Assembly: GCA_963575745.1 (NCBI GenBank)
Contig: CAUYUJ010021671.1
Coordinates: 243,188-307,187, forward strand
DNA: 64,000 nt
Direction of reading: 5' to 3'
From: Prorocentrum cordatum
Taxonomy: Eukaryota > Sar > Dinophyceae > Prorocentrales > Prorocentraceae
The notes under the pieces were generated by a model. It saw only the letters and a list, made by a program, of their open reading frames with translations, had not been told where the DNA came from and ran no database searches. The translations under genes were made by a program, and so were the position numbers. Positions 10,336-20,262 of this stretch are shown piece by piece (position 1 is the first letter of the stretch; the number at the start of each line of letters is the position of its first letter).

Positions 10336-11260
10336 ATCTTCGTCCTCCTTCTGGTGCTGCTCGTCATCTCGATTAACGTCCTCGGCGCTGCCATCGTGGT
10401 CGTAATCGACAGCGTCTCGCGGATTCTGCCTCCGCGGGCAGTGCGCGTCGGCACCGGCGCGAGCTCGTGGCTGCAGGACGCGGGCGCACTGGGACGCGAC
10501 GGCAGGGCGCCTCTGGAGCGGCACCGATGCGAGGCTTCCCGCCCATGACCGATCATCACGGCCACCATCGCCAATCACCCATCGCTGTCACCTGTCGCCC
10601 ATCGCCATCACCCATACCATCATCGTCATGATCACCGTCGCCGTCGTCGACGTCCACCGCCAAGCACGGGCCGGTGATCTGGCGCAGCCAACCAAGTCGA
10701 GCTCGGGGAGGGGCGCAGCCACGCGCGGGGCAGAGAACACCAGGGAATTCACGACAAGCGATCCCCACAGAGGTCGCCGTCCATCGGGCACAGGGGCTCT
10801 AGAAACTTGGGCACCCACGAGGGCTGATGCCCCGACTGTGCATCCCGTCTCCCGAGCCCCAGAACCGATGCGGTCGCGCGAGGTACGCATCCGAAGGAGT
10901 GCCATTCACCAGGCGCCCAGAGAGTCTCTTGGAGAGTGAACCACTGACTCAGGCTCGGCTCACAGAGGTTCATAACAAATTCAAGGAACATTCGAAATGC
11001 GCAAAGAAGTTCCTCAATGCATCATTGCGCAGTCCACAGATCGGCCGCATGCTTCTGAGCTGAGCCGCTAAGTTCTAGGTGGGAGCGCCTCGACTGCGGA
11101 CCTCGACTGCCCCCGCCCCACATGCCACGCAAAGAAATCGACAAACCACTCTCGAACGCGTTGTAGATTTAAACCCGTGACGGTTATCGCGCGTGCCTCT
11201 TCGATTCGTTTGCATGCCCGAATCGCCCGAATCCTGACTCCCCCCTCTACCACCTCCTAT
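10336..11260. other. no supported gene; degenerate CATCGC/ATCACC run at 10545-10660
   Basis: The 10545-10660 segment is a run of CACC, CATC and CGCC words. Beyond it I see unique sequence with short overlapping frames on both strands and no domain motif. Confidence 0.4.
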
Positions 11261-11261
11261 T

Positions 11262-11537
11262 CCTCCGCCTCGTCCTCCTCCTCCTCCTCCTCCTCTTCCT
11301 CCTCGTCCTTCCCCTGCTCCTCTTATCTGGTCCGCTCCTGTATTCCCTCCTCCCCTTCCCCTCTCCTCTCCTCCGCCTCCGCTTCGACTCCGCCTCCGCC
11401 TCCGCCTCGGCCTCCGCCCACGCATCCGCCTCCGCCTCCGCCTCCGCCTCCGCCTCCCCTTCCTTTTCCTCCTCCTCCTCCTCCTCCTCCTCCTCCTCCT
11501 CCTCCTCCTCCTCCTCTTCCTCCTCCTCCTCCTTTTT
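11262..11537 (+). repeat. (TCC)n / (CCTCCG)n microsatellite
   Basis: TCC runs with an internal (TCCGCC)n segment at 11368-11460. The antisense Ala/Glu and poly-Gly frames are artefacts. Confidence 0.95.
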
Positions 11538-11844
11538 GCATGCGCTGTGCTCGGTGCGACGCAGAAGGATGATAAACCAATTCTCGGCTCCCGCTTTACA
11601 GAAACACTCGGCCGACAAGTCTTCCGTCAGCATTTACAGCGCCCCCCCCCGCTTTTGGGGTGTTTTAGCCAGGTTTTGTGCGCAGAGTGGCGCGCCAGCG
11701 CGTCAATTCCATCTAACGCAGCGACTTCCCCTCCATGCACAGGTGCACACTTGGTCAAAACCCATTCACCACACTGGTTGGCTTGTGTATTCATGTGAGC
11801 AAGCAGCCGGAGTCTTGTAGAGAAAACAGTGGCACGCCTGGCAC

Positions 11845-12459
11845 TTACACTTGTGGCCAACATACAGACGCATGACATTCCTCACGCCGTGCTTGACACG
11901 CATCTGTGTCAATCAAGCCTGCCTGTTCCCGAAAGCTCAGCCAATGCAGTGCGGGCACGAGTGCGAGGCAACTGGCTGCTGCGCACTTCCACTGGCCTTT
12001 TGATTGTCGCAGACAGAGCCCGTGAAGGAGAGCTGTGACACGAGCGAAGCCCATTCCTCGGGGTGGTCTCGAACAAAATGCCTGCCGCGCCTCGGGGCAC
12101 GCATCCAGGTGAGGCAAGACGTCCCTGACACGGGCAACCCTCTCATACAGCAGTCTGAGGTCTTGGCCGGCCTGCTGTGCCCACGGGAGCACCGGCCGCC
12201 CATCTTTGTCCCGAAGCGACAGCGTGACCTTCAACGAAAGCGTAGACGACCTTTCCAATCCGCCCAAGTACTTGAATCTGCGGTTCACGAGCTCACAATC
12301 GATCGGAGGAATGCTGAGCTCAATGCGCACTTTGAAGTCGGACCTCTCGTTCGCGTCGAAACGGACAGCATCGACGACCCGTCTGTGAACACGCATGTAC
12401 GTAGCATTTATGATCTTCAGATCACCCACGCTGAAACACCCGAGATGTACTTTGAACAT
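11845..12459 (-). CDS. unidentified minus-strand ORF, possible retroelement fragment
   Basis: A 204-residue frame with balanced composition and no low complexity. It contains LKIINATYMRVHRRVVDAVRF and, further on, a stretch with VNRRFKYLGG. FKYLG-type phrases occur just after the palm in many LINE reverse transcriptases, so this could be a fragment of the region C-terminal to a reverse transcriptase. Catalytic motifs are absent, and Cys/His residues cluster near the end. TCC tracts flank it (11262-11537 and 12645-12712), but they present GGA on its sense strand, unlike the clear elements. The opposite strand also has an open frame (12004-12741). I cannot settle which, if either, is real. Confidence 0.3.
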   Translation of the reverse strand: MFKVHLGCFSVGDLKIINATYMRVHRRVVDAVRFDANERSDFKVRIELSIPPIDCELVNRRFKYLGGLERSSTLSLKVTLSLRDKDGRPVLPWAQQAGQDLRLLYERVARVRDVLPHLDACPEARQAFCSRPPRGMGFARVTALLHGLCLRQSKGQWKCAAASCLALVPALHWLSFREQAGLIDTDACQARREECHASVCWPQV

Positions 12460-12644
12460 AAACCTCGAACATACAATATTCTCACGGAGCGATCATGTCA
12501 CTACCATGTCAAGTTCCCTCCACCCGAACACGCCTCTACAGACCGGCACACACGCGTCCATTGCCTTACTGCTGCGCTTTTTGGCATAAGCGAGATTGCC
12601 ACCCTTCGCCTCGACCTCACTGCCAAGATGCGCGTACACGCTAC

Positions 12645-12780
12645 CTCCTCCTTCTCCTCCTCCTCCTCCTCCTCCTCCTTCTCCTCCTCCTCATCCCCGT
12701 CATCTCCGTCCTCCTACCCAGGACCTCCGAGGACGCCCTGACCCGTCCCGGACCTCCGAGAACGCCCTAACCCGTCCTGC
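12645..12780 (+). repeat. (TCC)n plus two copies of a ~30-bp unit
   Basis: TCC triplets to 12712, then two copies of a GGACCTCCGAGxACGCCCT unit followed by ACCCGTCC. Confidence 0.85.
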
Positions 12781-13199
12781 GCCCCCTCTACTTCGCCCTA
12801 TCCTCCTCCTCGCCCCTTCGCTTGGCTTTCGGACCACAGCGCGGGGCCCAGGCTACCATTTGGGGCAGCTCTGGCGTCCCCAGTAGGTGGCGACACCCGA
12901 ACCCTACCCACATCAACCATCGATTCTCTTGAACCGATGGGAGGCGAGGGTCGGGTTCGGATTTCGCTACGTGCTCGACGAACTCCAGACCCCACCCCAG
13001 CCGCCCATCGAGTTGCCCAAACTGTGGAGCGGCGAAAATAGGATTCGGATTTCGCCACTGGTCAAGAGCCCCCCCGACGAAGCGCTGCTGGTGGAAAACA
13101 GCCCGGGCCCCGCACGCCCGAGCCCAGGCACAGCCGGCAGAAAGAGGAGCGAGCCAGGTCCTGCTTCGAGGGCTTCCTGCACAAAAGACTCCTCCACCT
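12781..13199. other. no supported gene
   Basis: It contains an inexact duplication around ACCCGAACCCTACCCAC and GGATTCGGATTTCGC (12890-12965 and 13020-13060). Minus-strand frames through it run into poly-Glu from the adjacent tract and are not credible. Confidence 0.4.
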
Positions 13200-13202
13200 C
13201 TT

Positions 13203-13322
13203 CGCTGCGTCTCCTCCTCCTCCTCCTCCTCCTCCTCCACCAACTCCTCCTCCTCCTCCTCCTCCTCCTCCTCCTCCTCCTCCTCCTCCTCCTCCTCCTC
13301 CTCCTCCTCCTCCTCCCCCTCG
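13203..13322 (+). repeat. (TCC)n microsatellite
   Basis: Nearly pure CTC/TCC triplets with one CACCAA interruption. Confidence 0.95.
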
Positions 13323-13509
13323 AGCCTTCGAGCTGCGGGGACACCCCGTCCACGAGAGGGGCTGCCCCCCCCCCACCACCACCCAGTTGCCTTCGCGCCC
13401 CTGGCTGGGAGCGGAAGCAGACCTCCGAAGTTACGTGATACGTAGGTACCGCCGAGAAGAGTCCCTCCTCCCCCGCTGCTCCTGTGAGGGGCAACGTAAG
13501 TCGACCCAG

Positions 13510-13625
13510 TCGGCGATACCTTGCCAGCAGATCGGCGATAGGCCCCCGATGGCGAATCCGTACGCTCCTGGGCAGGGTGGGCTATCGGACCCCCATCGGC
13601 GATGAATAAGCGATTGGGGGTCGAT
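13510..13625 (+). repeat. dispersed repeat C, copy 2 (GATCGGCGAT...GGGCTATCGG)
   Basis: GATCGGCGATAGGCCCCCGA, then GGGCAGGGTGGGCTATCGGA, then TCGGCGATGAATAAGCGATT. The same order is found at 48815-48890 and 62800-62930, with a weaker piece near 3340-3400. Short internal inverted repeats of TCGGCGAT/ATCGCCGA type recur in it. Confidence 0.65.
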
Positions 13626-13635
13626 GTGCCCTCCC

Positions 13636-13785
13636 TGAAGCCTAACGGGGGCGTGCGGGTCACTTCACAACCAGGACGGAACTGTACAACCGAGATGGGC
13701 ACTTTACAACCAGCAAGAACTTTTCCAGGAGGGCTCTTCACAACCAGGAAGATCACTGTACAACGCAGAAAGCAAACGCGCTTAA
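13636..13785 (+). repeat. dispersed repeat I (GTACAACCxAGATGGGCAC)
   Basis: About four ~35-40-bp imperfect units with TTCACAACCAG or TGTACAACC. A related stretch in the opposite orientation lies at 16796-16985. Confidence 0.6.
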
Positions 13786-14034
13786 ATGTGGGAAATCTCA
13801 GTGGGGGGAAGTTAGGGAAACAGCTCGTTATCTGAAGCGTGTTAGTTGTAGAGTGCCCCGTCTGAAGCAAGAAACTGCAAAGTAGCGGATGACTGATCAA
13901 TACACTGGGAGTAATGTTGGAATCATATTGGTACACTTCCGGCTGAGATCCTTTTGGCATCAGACGAACCCATTGGAATCCAATCGGGTTGGTTTGTTGC
14001 TCTGAGGGAGGGATGAGGGACGGTGAGGGGGAGG

Positions 14035-14268
14035 ATGATGATGAGGAGGAGGAGGAAGGAGGAAGGAGGAGGGAATCGGAGGCGAAGAGAACGGAAGCGG
14101 AGAAGAGCCTGAGGCGGTGAGAGGACGAGGAGGGCCGAAGTGGGGGAGGAAAAGGAGGAGGAGGACGAGGAGGAGGAGGAGGAGGAGGAGTTGGTGGAGG
14201 AGGAGGAGGAGGGGGGGGAGGAGGACGAGGAGGAGGAGGGAGAGGAGGAGGGGGGGGAGGAGGATAAA
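14035..14268 (+). repeat. (GGA)n microsatellite, interrupted
   Basis: GGA/GAC triplets with G-run interruptions. The antisense poly-Ser/Leu/Pro frames over it are artefacts. Confidence 0.93.
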
Positions 14269-14499
14269 GCGAACGTGGAGTATGCATGGGGCCACGGGGG
14301 ATGAATCGAAATTGCGGGGGTGCGGATAACGGAACGTGGCATGGCGATGGCAAGCAACAGAAACAACGAATTCGCAAACCACATGAGGCACCACCCATAG
14401 AAACAATCCATAGGAATGACCATCACACAGAAGAACACACCATACCAAAACGCAACAAACCGGATCCAAATGCAACACACCTGAACGAAATGGACCACG

Positions 14500-14775
14500 C
14501 TTGACCCGAAACGAACGCAACAAACCGGAACCAAACGCAACAAACCGTAACCAACGCAACAAGCCCGAAACATACGCAACAAGCCCGAACCGAACGCAGC
14601 AAACCCGAACCAAGCCGAACGTAACAAATCAAATCCGAACGCAATAAACCCGAACCAAACGCAACAAACCCGAACCAAGCGGAACGCAACGAACCCGAAC
14701 TAAACGCAACCAAGCGCAACAAACCCAAACCAAGCCACACGCAGCAAACCCGAATCAACGCAATACATTCGAAGA
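14500..14775. repeat. ~20-25-bp minisatellite (CGCAACAAACCCGAACCAA)
   Basis: More than ten imperfect units of CGAACGCAACAAACCCGAAC type. On the minus strand it translates to a Phe/Gly/Leu-rich repeat (GSGLLRS, RFVAFG). Because the units vary in length and the frame shifts among them, I treat it as a minisatellite. Confidence 0.85.
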
Positions 14776-14839
14776 AAACAAGAATCACGGTCCATCCTCC
14801 AGTGGCACATGGGGCAGCGGTATTCGTCCTTCTCATCCT

Positions 14840-14878
14840 CCACAACATCATCATCACCATCAGCATCATCACCACCAC

Positions 14879-14916
<38 letters not shown>

Positions 14917-15145
14917 CCATCACCATCACCATCAGCATCATCACCACCATCATCATCATCAGCAACATCATCAGCATCATCATCACCATCATCATATCAG
15001 CACCATCGCCATTACCATTATCATCATCATATTCATCATTACCATCATCATCACCATCATCATCACGACCATCACCACCACCATCGCCATCAGCATCACC
15101 AACATCATCATTATCATCATCATCATCATCATCATCAGCAGCAGC
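14840..15145 (+). repeat. (ATC)n/(CAC)n microsatellite
   Basis: Imperfect CAT/CAC/CAG triplets; His- or Ser-rich in the plus frames. Confidence 0.93.
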
Positions 15146-15244
15146 ACTGTCACCGTCCCCTCATGTGTCATCCTCCTGATTCCCCTTCTGCTCCTTTCTC
15201 GTCGTCCTCCTCCTCCTCATCCTCCTCATCCTCCCTAGTGGGCG

Positions 15245-15320
15245 CTGCACGCGCGAGAGGGCACGGAGGCGGCGGCGACGGTCGGCCAGCAACCGACGGC
15301 ACAGTAAGACGACGACGGAC

Positions 15321-15403
<83 letters not shown>

Positions 15404-15435
15404 CGGCGACGACGACGACGACGACGCCTGACGAC
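15245..15435 (+). repeat. 75-bp unit followed by (GAC)n
   Basis: The unit GCGCGAGAGGGCACGGAGGC...ACCGACGGCACAGTAA is followed by pure (GAC)n. The same unit plus (GAC)n recurs at 15912-16047. Confidence 0.9.
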
Positions 15436-15609
15436 TGATGATTGACCACGACGACCACTGACGACGACAACTGACGCCCTCCATCCTCCATCTTGGCTCT
15501 CATCCCTCGTCCCCCCCCTCGCCCCTCATCTGTTCGGCTTCTGCTCCCACGGCCCTCCAGCCTCCGACGGCTCTCGTCCTCCTCACCCTCCTGATTCCCA
15601 GCCTCGTCC

Positions 15610-15612
15610 TCG

Positions 15613-15657
<45 letters not shown>

Positions 15658-15835
15658 GCATCATCATCATCATCATCACCATCATCGTCAGCATCATCAT
15701 CAGCATCATCGTCATCATCATCATCAGCAGCATCATCATCGTCATCGTCATCATCATCACCACCAGCATCAACATCATCATCATCAGCATCATCAGCAGC
15801 ATCATTATCATCAGCATCATCACCCTCCTCGTCCT
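15610..15835 (+). repeat. (ATC)n microsatellite
   Basis: Long (CAT)n run with CAG and CGT interruptions. The minus-strand poly-Asp frame is an artefact. Confidence 0.93.
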
Positions 15836-15911
15836 CGTCATCATCACCCTCCTCGTCATCATCCTCCTCCTCACCCTCGCCATCCTCACCCTCCAAAATC
15901 TTGACAGGGGG

Positions 15912-15987
15912 GCGGCGCGCGTGCGAGAGGGCACGAAGGTGGCGGCGACGGCCAGCCGGCGACCGACGGCACAGTAAAACGACGATG

Positions 15988-16047
<60 letters not shown>
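15912..16047 (+). repeat. second copy of the 75-bp unit plus (GAC)n
   Basis: GCGCGTGCGAGAGGGCACGA...ACCGACGGCACAGTAA, then (GAC)n. It lies 667 bp downstream of the first copy, in the same orientation. Confidence 0.85.
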
Positions 16048-16074
16048 AGGAGCACTGAAAGGCCTCTGGATGGC

Positions 16075-16790
16075 GCTTAGGCTCTTCTAGAAGACACTCA
16101 GAAACCTCTACAGGGCGCCCAGAAGCCTCCCGAGGGCGCTCAGAAGCCCCTGGAGCGCGCCCAGATGCATCTGGAGCGCTCCCTGAAGCCCCTGGAGCGT
16201 GCCCAGAAGCCTCTAGGGCGCGCCCAGAAAGCGTCTGGAGCGCGCACAGAAGCCTGTGGAGCGCTCCCAGAAGCCTATGGAGACAGAAGCCTGTGGAGCG
16301 CTCCCAGAAGCCTATGGAGTGCGCTCAGAAGCCTCAGAAGCCCCGCAGTTCGCCCAGGCGCTCAGAAGCCTCAGAAGTCCCTGAAGAGCGCTCACGCGCC
16401 CTCAAGCTTAAAAGCATCTGCAGGGCGCTACAGTGCCCAGAAGCCTCAGACGTCTCTGAAGAGCACTCACGCGCTCACAAGCTTAGAAAGAAGCCTCTGC
16501 AAAGCGCTGAAGCGCTCGGAAGCCGCAGAAGCCTCTGAAGAGCGATCATGCGCTCACAAGCTTAGAAGCCCCTGCGTAGCGTTCAAACGCTCACAAGCTT
16601 CGAAGCCCCTGCGAAGCGCCCAATCGCTCAGAAGTCTCAGAAGCCTCGGCAAAGCGTTCAGGCGTTCAGAAGCCGCAGAAGCCTCTGCAGTCTCTGCAGA
16701 GCGCAGAGGCGCTCAGAAACCTCAGAAGCCTCTGCAGAGCGCAGAGGCGCTGAGACACCCCAGAAGCCTCTGAAGAGCGTTGAGGAATCT
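16075..16790 (+). repeat. AGAAGCCTCTGGAGCGC minisatellite
   Basis: About 700 bp of 21-45-bp degenerate units built on AGAAGCC, CTCTG and GAGCGC. One plus frame stays open for 202 codons (16165-16773) with repeats such as LERAQKPLGRAQKA. The other frames are open in parts too, and unit lengths are not all multiples of three, so coding is unlikely but not excluded. Confidence 0.8.
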
Positions 16791-16795
16791 TCTGA

Positions 16796-16985
16796 GCGTT
16801 GATTGTGAAGTGGCCATTCTGGTTGTAAAGAGCATCGTCTGGGTTGCACAGTGGTCGTTCAGATTGCAAGCAAAATGCGTTGGTCCTAGCGCTGTCGCTC
16901 TCAGGGGGAAATCCTGTGAACTGACCATCTGCTGGCTGTGAAGTGCCCCATCTCGGTTGCAAAGTGTCGCTCTGGCTGTCAATGG
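16796..16985 (-). repeat. dispersed repeat I, inverted copy
   Basis: Units containing GGTTGTAAAG and TCTCGGTTGCAAAGTG are the reverse complement of the CTTTACAACC/CAACCGAGA units at 13636-13785. Confidence 0.6.
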
Positions 16986-17019
16986 GACCGCATCTCCGAA
17001 CGATGCCCCCCGACACTCG

Positions 17020-17150
17020 GTCCGCAGCTCGGCTCTCCGGCGGCCGTCCGGCACGATCTGCACACCCCACCGAGCGCTCTCGGCGAGGCGCCGCCGCCGC
17101 CAGAAGGCCCCCCGAGGCTGGACAGCCGACGGAGACCGATGGAGAAGCTC
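17020..17150 (+). repeat. dispersed repeat FB2, copy
   Basis: AGCTCGGCTCTCCGGCGGCC, then GAGCGCTCTCGGCGAGGCGC, then CCCGAGGCTGG, in the same order as one arm of the 61914-62155 foldback. Confidence 0.65.
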
Positions 17151-17872
17151 AGAAACCTCGAGCCCGGAAAAGCTGTTCGAGGCCGACTGCCCTTCGCCCC
17201 CCCGAGCCTGTCCCCGTCTCTGGCGGTTTCCGCCCATTCGGCGGTGGGCAGACCTCCCGCTTACAAACCTCCCCTCAGTGAAAAACGGCCTGGGGCCGAA
17301 ACCGACGGACCTGGAGCCGCAAGAATGACGGCCGCGACGCCCTCTCGCGAACCGAAAACGGCCAATTCGCACATCGACGCGTCAGGGTAGGAGGGCGATC
17401 AACCTCCGAGCCACGACAGAACACGGACGAGAGGGCGCGCCATGATAATCCAGATACGCATAGTGCGAACGGCGTCTTAGTGCAATACACGATACACGCT
17501 GCGTTGACAAACACCTACGACGCGGAAGTACTTCGGCCGGAACATGCACCGTACCTCGGGGCTCCGACCCGTGCCTCAGGGCTCCGGCGGCCGCTCGGGG
17601 CTCTTTTCGGGCGCTCGGCGAGGCGCAGCGGACGGAAGCCGCCCCCGGCCTCGAGCGCCCGAGGAAGAGCAGCAGAGGCGAACAGGCGGGTCGAGGGGGC
17701 AGGAGGTCGGCTGGCGAAGACGTGCACTCCTGCGTGCTCGTACGAGCTCCTGGGGAAGCTGCGCCGGGGACGGGGGCGAGAGCACGGCGGTGCGCACCGC
17801 AGCGCGGCTTGGCAGAGCGATCGTGGCCGCTGCGACCAGCATGGGGCTAGCTCTGACACGAGGGCACGGGTC
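17151..17872. other. no supported gene; short FB2-like piece at 17575-17640
   Basis: 17575-17640 reads CAGGGCTCCGGCGGCCGCTC...GGGCGCTCGGCGAGGCGCAG, a short FB2-like stretch. Frames on both strands are open in this GC-rich stretch, but I see no family motif. Confidence 0.4.
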
Positions 17873-17874
17873 CT

Positions 17875-18070
17875 GAGTACACGTCGTTCATTTCTAATCG
17901 TGCTCATTTCTAATTGAGCTCGTGTCTCATCCTTCCTGGCCCCCCGGTGGCCAGGAAGAGGCCCAGGATAGAACGGTTCGAAACGAAAGGACCTTGGACC
18001 CCGAAAAAATCAGAGACCTTCGAAGAATTAGGCATGAGCAGTGTGCAGCTTCGACAAGAGAGCATACATC
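17875..18070 (+). repeat. dispersed repeat E, copy 1 (foldback-like)
   Basis: It starts with ACACGTCGTTCATTTCTAAT and continues through GGCCAGGAAGAGGCCC, AACGAAAGGA and a CGAAGAATTAG end. It matches 49395-49570 at about four bases in five. TGCTCATTTCTAATT at the left is roughly the reverse complement of the right end, so the copy can fold back. Confidence 0.7.
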
Positions 18071-18634
18071 CCGAGTAGTTAGACTGCGAGGAAGTCTCCG
18101 GCGAAGCGGCTGCAGGGCCTGGCGATGGCGGGCGGGTGGTCTCGGGCTCCCCGCCCCCCCCCCCTCCCTGTTGGGACTCCCGAGGGCGCCCAACTTCGCG
18201 CCTCGCGCTGCGCGAAGGGCAAGTAGCTTCGCGCTTTCGCGCCGCCCCGCAGGGGAGAAGAGGATGAGGAGGAATCGGAGCCGAACCGCGGAGCGCGCAC
18301 AACTTCGCGCCCTCGAGGGCGCCCTCGTGTCTTTTTGTTTATGAAAGTCTGCGAGAACTCCCCAGCTACGACGCTACTGGGGCACTTCCGAAGCCTCCTC
18401 CCTGCCTGAGCGCTCCCCCCCACTCAACCTCCCAGCCTTGCCCCTGACCCTGCACCCACACCCCCTCCAGACGGGGTCCTGCGCCGTCGTGCGAGGCAGA
18501 CCGGAGGTGAGCCAGCGCGCGATGCGCGCCGCGGCCTCGGAGGAGGGGGGAGGAGGAGGACGGATGGAAAAAGGATGGAGGAAGGAGGGTGCGCACAGCC
18601 TGGCGCTACCAAGCAGTGCGGAGGCGCTGGGAGT
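18071..18634. other. no supported gene
   Basis: GC-rich sequence with overlapping short frames. A CGCGCCTCGCGCTGCGCGAA palindromic patch sits at 18195-18220. Confidence 0.4.
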
Positions 18635-19035
18635 GGGAGTGGGAGGAGGAGGAGCAGGAGGAGGAGGAGCAGGAGAAGGAGGAGGAGGAGGAGGAGGAGG
18701 AGGAGGAGGAGAAGGAGGAGGAGGAGGAGGGAAAGAAGGAGGAGGAGGAGGCGAAGGAGAAGGAGGGGGAGGGGGAGGAGGAGGAGGAGGGGAGGAGGAG
18801 GAGGGGGAGGAGGAGGGAGGAGGAGGAGGAGGAGGAAGGGAGGAGGAGGAGGAGGAGGAGGAGAGGAGGAGGGAGGAGGAGGAGGAGGAGGAGGAGGAGG
18901 AGGAGAGGAGGAGGAGGAGGGGGAGGAGGAGGAGAGGGAGGAAGGGAGGAGGAGGGAGGAGAGAGGAGGAGGAGGAGGGGGGAGGAGAAGGAGGAGGTGG
19001 AGGAGGAGGGGGGGGAGGAGGAGGAGGAGGAGGAG
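18635..19035 (+). repeat. (GGA)n microsatellite, 400 bp
   Basis: One of the longest GGA tracts, with GAA and GGG interruptions. Confidence 0.95.
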
Positions 19036-19039
19036 TCTG

Positions 19040-19355
19040 TCAATGCAAAACCGTTAAACGGTGAACGAAAAACAACGTGATTTGCATGTGGATATTTTGT
19101 AGTCTTCACTCCTGGTCCAAAAACAGTCCGCACGAAACTCACTGCGAAACCCAGGACGAAACTCTCCGGGACAATCGGGGCCCATCCCACATGTTTTCCG
19201 AAAGACCTCCGCTCTGCGATGTGGGCGCCACGAAAAACCCTTCTCGCCCCCAGTGCCTGCAGCGCCTGCGGGGCCGCGCAGTCCTCGCGCGCCAGGAAGA
19301 GCCGCCGGCCGCGCCTGTACCGGCGCGCGCCTGCCGGCGCATCGCCGGCCGAAGT
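19040..19355. other. no supported gene
   Basis: Unique-looking sequence between a GGA tract and repeat K. Frames on both strands are open but show no domain motif. Confidence 0.4.
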
Positions 19356-19384
19356 CGAAAAAAGGTTCTCTGGGGCCCCCAGAG

Positions 19385-19500
19385 ACTTTGGCGTCGCATT
19401 TTCGTTCGCAGCGCGCAGCTCTGCTGTGCCTCGGGCCCAGGGGCCCTCACGGATCGATCCGGCCCCCAAAATGCAGAGGACAGGTGGGGTCCAGGACTCC
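19385..19500 (+). repeat. dispersed repeat K, copy 1 (GATCGATCCGGC)
   Basis: GCATTTTCGTTCGCAG, a GGGCCCAGGGGCCCTC block, GATCGATCCGGCCC, then AAAATGCAGAGGACAGGTGG. The same order is found at 63355-63450 and, more loosely, at 52545-52640. Confidence 0.55.
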
Positions 19501-19591
19501 GGTCGAGCTTGCTTACGATGCTGTATGATGTTCGCGCCGTCGGATCTCAAAGGTTCTTTGTTGATGCTTCCGTGGGTCCTTGTGGGGGTTC

Positions 19592-19710
19592 TCGCTTCAG
19601 GATGCTCTCCAGCAGCTGCGCCTCGTCGAGAATGCTCCTGGGTGTCCCGGATCGCCCCGACCGGCCGCCAGGAGGGCCGAGTTCCGAACGCTCTTCGCCA
19701 GTTTCGGCCA
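19592..19710 (-). repeat. dispersed repeat FB2, inverted copy
   Basis: GGATGCTCTCCAGCAGCTGC, CCTCGTCGAGAATGCTCC, then GGCCGCCAGGAGGGCCGAGT: the reverse complement of the FB2 order. Confidence 0.6.
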
Positions 19711-20241
19711 CCGCGGGGCTCTCACCAGGACCCAGGTCAATCAAGAGACGGCCCGTGGTGAATGTCTGGCCCTGGGGAGAAAGTACGGACTTCCGGGGAC
19801 TCCGCGTTGAACAAATCCAAGTATATCGGATCTCTGGGTCAGGGATCCGGCACCGGCAGGCCCAGAACTCCGACGCCGCCTTCCTTTTCACTGCGTGCAC
19901 CTCCAGAGGTCTGGGCCCCTTCCCTGGGACAGATGTGTCATCTCGGGCCGTTTTTGCTGTCGGTCCTGAGGACCACTGGCGGTCCCCGGGAGCCGAAACC
20001 TACCACAAGCCTGCCGTCGTGATTCCTGCACGGCGCGAGGGGGTCCTGGGGATCCGGCCTGCCTTCCGAGCGGCATTGGAGGCAGCCGAGCCTGCAGTGC
20101 GCAGGTGACGCCATCATGCGCCCTCCTCGGGATCTCGAGCGCGAGATAGGAGTCCCGAGCTCATTTGCCTGCCAGTGGGGGTCAGACGTTTGGGGGCCGG
20201 GGTCAGCGAAGGGCAGACTGAGGCAGACAACCGCTGTGAGC
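19711..20241. other. no supported gene
   Basis: Overlapping frames on both strands, none with recognisable motifs. Confidence 0.4.
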
Positions 20242-20262
20242 AAAAATTATCCTCGCGAAGGA

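Noticed and set aside
12788-14398. 536-residue minus-strand ORF
   Set aside because: It joins two microsatellites through a GC-rich gap; it is Pro/Ser/Glu-rich with no motif, and the plus strand is equally open in places.
14423-14995. Minus-strand ORF with VRFGSGLLRS repeats and a Met-rich tail
   Set aside because: Product of the CGAACGCAACAAACC minisatellite and the adjoining CAT repeat.
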